Shown here one piece after another: positions 60,913 through 64,000 of a stretch of 64,000 bases of DNA (position 1 is the stretch's first letter; each line of letters starts with the position of its first letter). The notes under the pieces were generated by a model that ran no database searches, was not told where the DNA came from, and saw nothing but the letters and a program-made list of their open reading frames with translations. Source of the stretch: JBCCAG01 sp050331115. Lineage in GTDB: Bacteria > Cyanobacteriota > Cyanobacteriia > CAKZMO01. Location of the stretch: assembly GCA_050331115.1 (NCBI GenBank), contig JBHJHD010000019.1:72292-136291 (forward strand), read 5' to 3'. The position numbers were made by a program, and so were the translations under genes.

Positions 60913-63729
60913 ATGGTTCCTGAGTCGCCAAATCCTGACGTCCTTCAGCAAACCACGGAGAAGGTCGCCCGGTTCATTCAGTGGATAGCGGAGCTGATTC
61001 GCCGCCGCAACTGGTTTATGCTGCTGGTGCTGGTGGGGGTAAGTTTGGCGATCGCGGGCGGTTTCTTTCGCGATCGCATTAACACAGCTTTCTTGGGCGA
61101 GACGGTGCAGGGGCCGTTTTGGGCTAGCTTTTGGACCGGGGTGGTGCTGCTGTTTGTGGGAGCGCTGGCGGTGGCGGTGGTAACGATGCCGCGATCGCCT
61201 CAGGCCACAGCGGCAGACGTGGCGGAGCGTAAGGCGATTAAGGGGCTGCGTCCATTTGCGAAAGAAGACGCCGACGTGTTTAGCCGCCTGCAGCGGGAGG
61301 TGAGTCTGCGGGAGTGCTGCGAGGCCATGACCAGCGAGGGCTACAAGTTTGGCATTTTGCTGGGGGAGTCGGGCTGCGGCAAGACGTCGTTTCTGCAGGC
61401 GGGGCTGTGGCCGAGGCTGTCGCAGCCAGAGAGCAGCCACCGCGCGGTGTACGTGCGCTTTTCGGACCAGGAGCCGCTGGCGACGGTGGGGAAGGCGATC
61501 GCCGAGCAGTTGGAGATTCCGCTGGACTGGATGCGCGATCGCCCTTTTGAGAAGATGCTGACCCAGGCGATGGAGGCAGCGGGCAAGCCGGTGGTGCTGC
61601 TGCTGGACCAGTTTGAGCAGTTCTTTGTCCATAACCCCCGGCAGGAGGACCGCAGGGCGTTTGTGCGAGCCTTGACCGGGTGGTACGGGAACCCGAGTTT
61701 GGACCGGGTGAAGCTGCTGGTGGCGATTCGCGCCGACTTGGCCCACGAGCTGCATGAGCTGCACCAGTCGCTCGACTACGTGCCGGGGCCGCAGGACTGG
61801 TTTAAGCTCTATCGCTTTAGCCCGGGTGAGGCGGCAAAGGTGCTGGGGGTGATTGCGGAGACGGAGCGGCTGGCCTTTGACCCGCGCTTTGTGGCGGAAC
61901 TGGCGGAGCAGGAGCTGGCCCATCGGGATACGGGCACGATTTCGCCGGTGGATGTGCAGATCTTGGCCTGGATGATTGAGCGGCAGAAGGATGATGAGCT
62001 GCGGGCCTTTAACCGAGCGGCGTTTCAGAAGTTTGGCGGGGTGGAGGGGCTGCTGACGCGGTTTTTGGACCGGACGCTGGAGACGAGAGCCTTGCCTGCG
62101 CAGCGGCAGGCGGCGGTGAAGACGCTGCTGGCCCTAACGGATTTAGACCGGCAGGTGAGGGCGGGGGTGCTGAGCGTGGCGGAGCTGCAGCGCAAGATGC
62201 AGAGCACGGCTAAGCCAGAGGAGGTGGCGGAAGCGGTGGCTTGGCTGTCGCGGGGGGATGTGCGGCTGGTGACGCCCCAGGAGAAGGATGGGGTTCCGGG
62301 CTATGAGCTAGCGCATGAGCGGCTGATTCCGGCGCTGATGCGGGTGGCGGGGAAGGAGCTGACGGAAGCGGACAAGGCGAACCAGCTGCTGGAGCGGCGG
62401 GTGAATGAGTGGTTGGGGAATGGGCGAGCGGGGCGGTATTTGCTGGGGTGGCTGGAGCTGTGGCGAGTGCGGCGGCAGCGGCCTTTTTTGGTGTGGGGGG
62501 CGAAGCGGCGGCAGAAGGAGGCGTTGATTCGGGTAAGTCAGCGGCGGGTGAGTTGGGTTCTGGGTGGGTTGGCGGCGGTGGTGCTGGTAGGTGGCTTTGG
62601 GTATGGGTACTTGAACGTTACAGTGCCGGGGCAGATGCGGTGGGTGCGGTGGGAGCTGGCGGGGGGGATGGCGGGGAGTAGCGTTAGCCCTGGTGTGAAG
62701 GTCGATGTTGCCGCTGCTTTGATAAAAGACGGACAAACCAATAGCGGACTTGGATTAATTGACAACGACATTGAGAGTCGAAGTACTAGGGCTAGAGCTG
62801 TTCAAGATATTTCTCAGATAGCTGTCCAGCTTCCAAACTTACCCCTTCTGCAGCAAACGCTGAGCGTTGTCGGTAACATCGATGACCCTAGCTCCAAATC
62901 CGATGCGTTGAGTGCCATTGCCAGCGCGTATGGGGAGCTAGGGGACAGCCAGCAGGCGGCAATTGTGCTCACTGATGCGCTAGCGGCCAGTGGCGATATC
63001 GATGCCCCTGGCTCCAAATCCTCTGCGTTGAGTGCCATTGCCAGCGCAGCTGTACAACAAGGCAATGTTGACTTGGCTAAGGAGCTGTTACTAAACATTC
63101 GTCCCGTAGCGGAACGCGCCGATGCATCATCTGCTTTACGTCAAGTTGCTTCTGATCAAGCCCTTTTCGGAGACTGGAGAGCGGCTCTGCGATCGCTCCG
63201 CACCTGCCTTGAAGCGGACCGAATTGCTGGACTAGCTCAAATATTGACACACTATACCGAAAGTAAGACGCCACAATTAATCGATGGGCCTGCTGTTCTG
63301 AATGTTGACCCAATTGAAGAGACTGCCGGCAACTACGACCTCAGCGTCAAGATTCAGAGTCCTGATGAGGACTGCGATCGCCACGCCGACTGGTGGGAAG
63401 TCCTCACCGAAGACGGCGACCTCATCGATCGCTACATCATCGAAACGCCCCACGAGTTCGAGCGCCCCTTCACCACCGAAAAAGCGATCGCCCTCGACCC
63501 CGACCAAACCATCATTGTGCGGGCACACTTCAGCGATGACATTGATCAAGCCCGTAGTAGTAATTTCGCCGGCGATTACTCGGTGGACATCGACAAATAC
63601 CCAACCCAAGCCATGAAGGGCATCGTCGGCAAGCCTAACAGTTTCAAATCCATCCGCCTCCCTGCCCGCTTCGCGATCGCCGTAGAAGACGAAGGACCAC
63701 AGCCCCAAGACTGCAAACCTAAAGAATAA
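60913..63729 (+). CDS. membrane-bound STAND-type NTPase with helical repeats, mosaic
   Basis: 938 residues. Two N-terminal membrane helices (about 35-51, 69-92), then an nSTAND1-like ATPase: Walker A LLGESGCGKTSFLQAGLWPR (about 149-168) and Walker B KPVVLLLDQFEQFF (D232). A winged-helix-like region follows, a third membrane helix lies at ~548-566, then helical repeats (SDALSAIASAYGELGD / SSALSAIASAAVQQGN, ~655-725). A C-terminal domain of ~140 residues is not recognised. At ~62690 (residue ~592) base usage changes abruptly from G-rich to near average, suggesting a join. Function unknown; STAND proteins are switches, some in defence or signalling. Confidence 0.8.
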   Translation: MVPESPNPDVLQQTTEKVARFIQWIAELIRRRNWFMLLVLVGVSLAIAGGFFRDRINTAFLGETVQGPFWASFWTGVVLLFVGALAVAVVTMPRSPQATAADVAERKAIKGLRPFAKEDADVFSRLQREVSLRECCEAMTSEGYKFGILLGESGCGKTSFLQAGLWPRLSQPESSHRAVYVRFSDQEPLATVGKAIAEQLEIPLDWMRDRPFEKMLTQAMEAAGKPVVLLLDQFEQFFVHNPRQEDRRAFVRALTGWYGNPSLDRVKLLVAIRADLAHELHELHQSLDYVPGPQDWFKLYRFSPGEAAKVLGVIAETERLAFDPRFVAELAEQELAHRDTGTISPVDVQILAWMIERQKDDELRAFNRAAFQKFGGVEGLLTRFLDRTLETRALPAQRQAAVKTLLALTDLDRQVRAGVLSVAELQRKMQSTAKPEEVAEAVAWLSRGDVRLVTPQEKDGVPGYELAHERLIPALMRVAGKELTEADKANQLLERRVNEWLGNGRAGRYLLGWLELWRVRRQRPFLVWGAKRRQKEALIRVSQRRVSWVLGGLAAVVLVGGFGYGYLNVTVPGQMRWVRWELAGGMAGSSVSPGVKVDVAAALIKDGQTNSGLGLIDNDIESRSTRARAVQDISQIAVQLPNLPLLQQTLSVVGNIDDPSSKSDALSAIASAYGELGDSQQAAIVLTDALAASGDIDAPGSKSSALSAIASAAVQQGNVDLAKELLLNIRPVAERADASSALRQVASDQALFGDWRAALRSLRTCLEADRIAGLAQILTHYTESKTPQLIDGPAVLNVDPIEETAGNYDLSVKIQSPDEDCDRHADWWEVLTEDGDLIDRYIIETPHEFERPFTTEKAIALDPDQTIIVRAHFSDDIDQARSSNFAGDYSVDIDKYPTQAMKGIVGKPNSFKSIRLPARFAIAVEDEGPQPQDCKPKE

Positions 63730-63740
63730 GGCAAAGACCT

Positions 63741-63797
63741 ATGAAAGCCGTCGAAGCAATAAGCGCTACGCGATCGCAACAATTGGACAATTTCTAA
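63741..63797 (+). pseudogene. probable remnant of a small antitoxin-like gene
   Basis: ATG opens MKAVEAISATRSQQLDNF and stops after 18 codons. The MKAVEAIA-type opening resembles short cyanobacterial antitoxin-like proteins, but the rest is lost. It sits just before a broken nucleotidyltransferase frame. Confidence 0.3.
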
Positions 63798-63809
63798 CCT
63801 GGCAAAGAA

Positions 63810-64000
63810 GTGCTAAAAGTAGCCCTCGAACATCTAAAACAATATCTCAAAGGCGAATACAGCGATCGCCTCAGTTGGGTCATCTTATTTGGCTCTCACG
63901 CTAGGTAAGACGCTACAACTGATTCTGATATCGACATCCTAATCGTCTTAAATAACCCAGTCGATGCTAGCGTAGAAATCCACCGCACAAGCCAATTTGT
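63810..64000 (+). pseudogene. MNT-type nucleotidyltransferase with in-frame stop, partial
   Basis: From GTG 63810: LKVALEHLKQYLKGEYSDRL, then WVILFGSHAR, a TAA at 63906-63908, then DATTDSDIDILIVLNNPVDA to the window edge. The GS-x10-DxD nucleotidyltransferase signature is intact except that the expected Gly codon after GSHAR is a stop. Intact relatives are MntA antitoxins paired with HEPN toxins. The gene continues beyond the window. Confidence 0.75.

Noticed and set aside
60778..61923. 381-codon open frame on the - strand
   Set aside because: It is opposite the STAND NTPase, whose motifs are clear. The frame is a by-product of extreme G-rich codon use, and its translation is His/Leu/Arg-rich with no domain.

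Overview
The window is cyanobacterial chromosome. The palindrome GCGATCGC (HIP1) recurs throughout in genes and spacers. Gene content is that of an oxygenic phototroph: light-dependent protochlorophyllide reductase, Thf1/Psb29, aerobic coproporphyrinogen oxidase, type II NADH dehydrogenase, DnaK2-type chaperone locus and a type IV pilus pilB-pilT-pilC block. The DNA is GC-rich. The species cannot be fixed from sequence alone; a Leptolyngbya-like or related lineage is a guess.

Layout. 1-4800: end of rsmH, then cysC, thf1, a STAS protein, hemF and a glutamine amidotransferase. 4961-9701: a leftward operon for a biotin-type ECF transporter (ATPase, T component, BioY) followed by an acyl-CoA ligase and a thiolase. 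10032-11384: NDH-2. 11661-21981: a haem-protein locus (below). 22-36 kb: housekeeping and metabolic genes (queA, LD-carboxypeptidase, por, glgX, an oxidoreductase, a subtilase, a peptide-binding lipoprotein, larB) with a candidate small RNA upstream of por's 3' end and a dead IS5-type transposase. 36.5-42.6 kb: a ProW-like permease, Rieske lipoprotein, pirin/LysR pair, exported methyltransferase and GHL10-like glycosidase. 42.7-48.5 kb: mutY and pilC-pilT-pilB. 49.1-56.1 kb: grpE-dnaK-dnaJ-tusA-like-rsgA and a cysteine desulfurase. 56-64 kb: accessory region with a decayed cation exchanger, MGME1-like nuclease, PstS, ArsH, an HlyD adaptor, a mosaic STAND NTPase and a decayed MNT nucleotidyltransferase.

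Most interesting region (11661-21981). A divergent pair of unusually long System II cytochrome c maturation proteins (CcsA- and CcsB/ResB-like) faces a rightward run of genes: a tail-anchored tandem globin, a pentahaem c cytochrome with one CX4CH site, a hexahaem c cytochrome, a single-haem Tll0287-like (DUF3365) lipoprotein, a membrane protein with two H-X13-H pairs (likely di-haem b), a membrane-anchored thioredoxin, a small membrane protein and a ChaN-like haem-binding lipoprotein. Nearly every gene makes, reduces, binds or carries haem, so I infer one module: quinone-linked electrons pass through a cytochrome b to multihaem c proteins outside the membrane and/or to globins on the cytoplasmic face, with its own maturation machinery. 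The substrate (NO, nitrite, hydroxylamine, O2 or other) cannot be read from sequence. A tandem 21-bp repeat about 100 bp upstream of the globin start is a candidate operator.

A second window-wide pattern is many unrelated short tandem duplications, with 15 bp the commonest unit, inside at least eight genes and in spacers.
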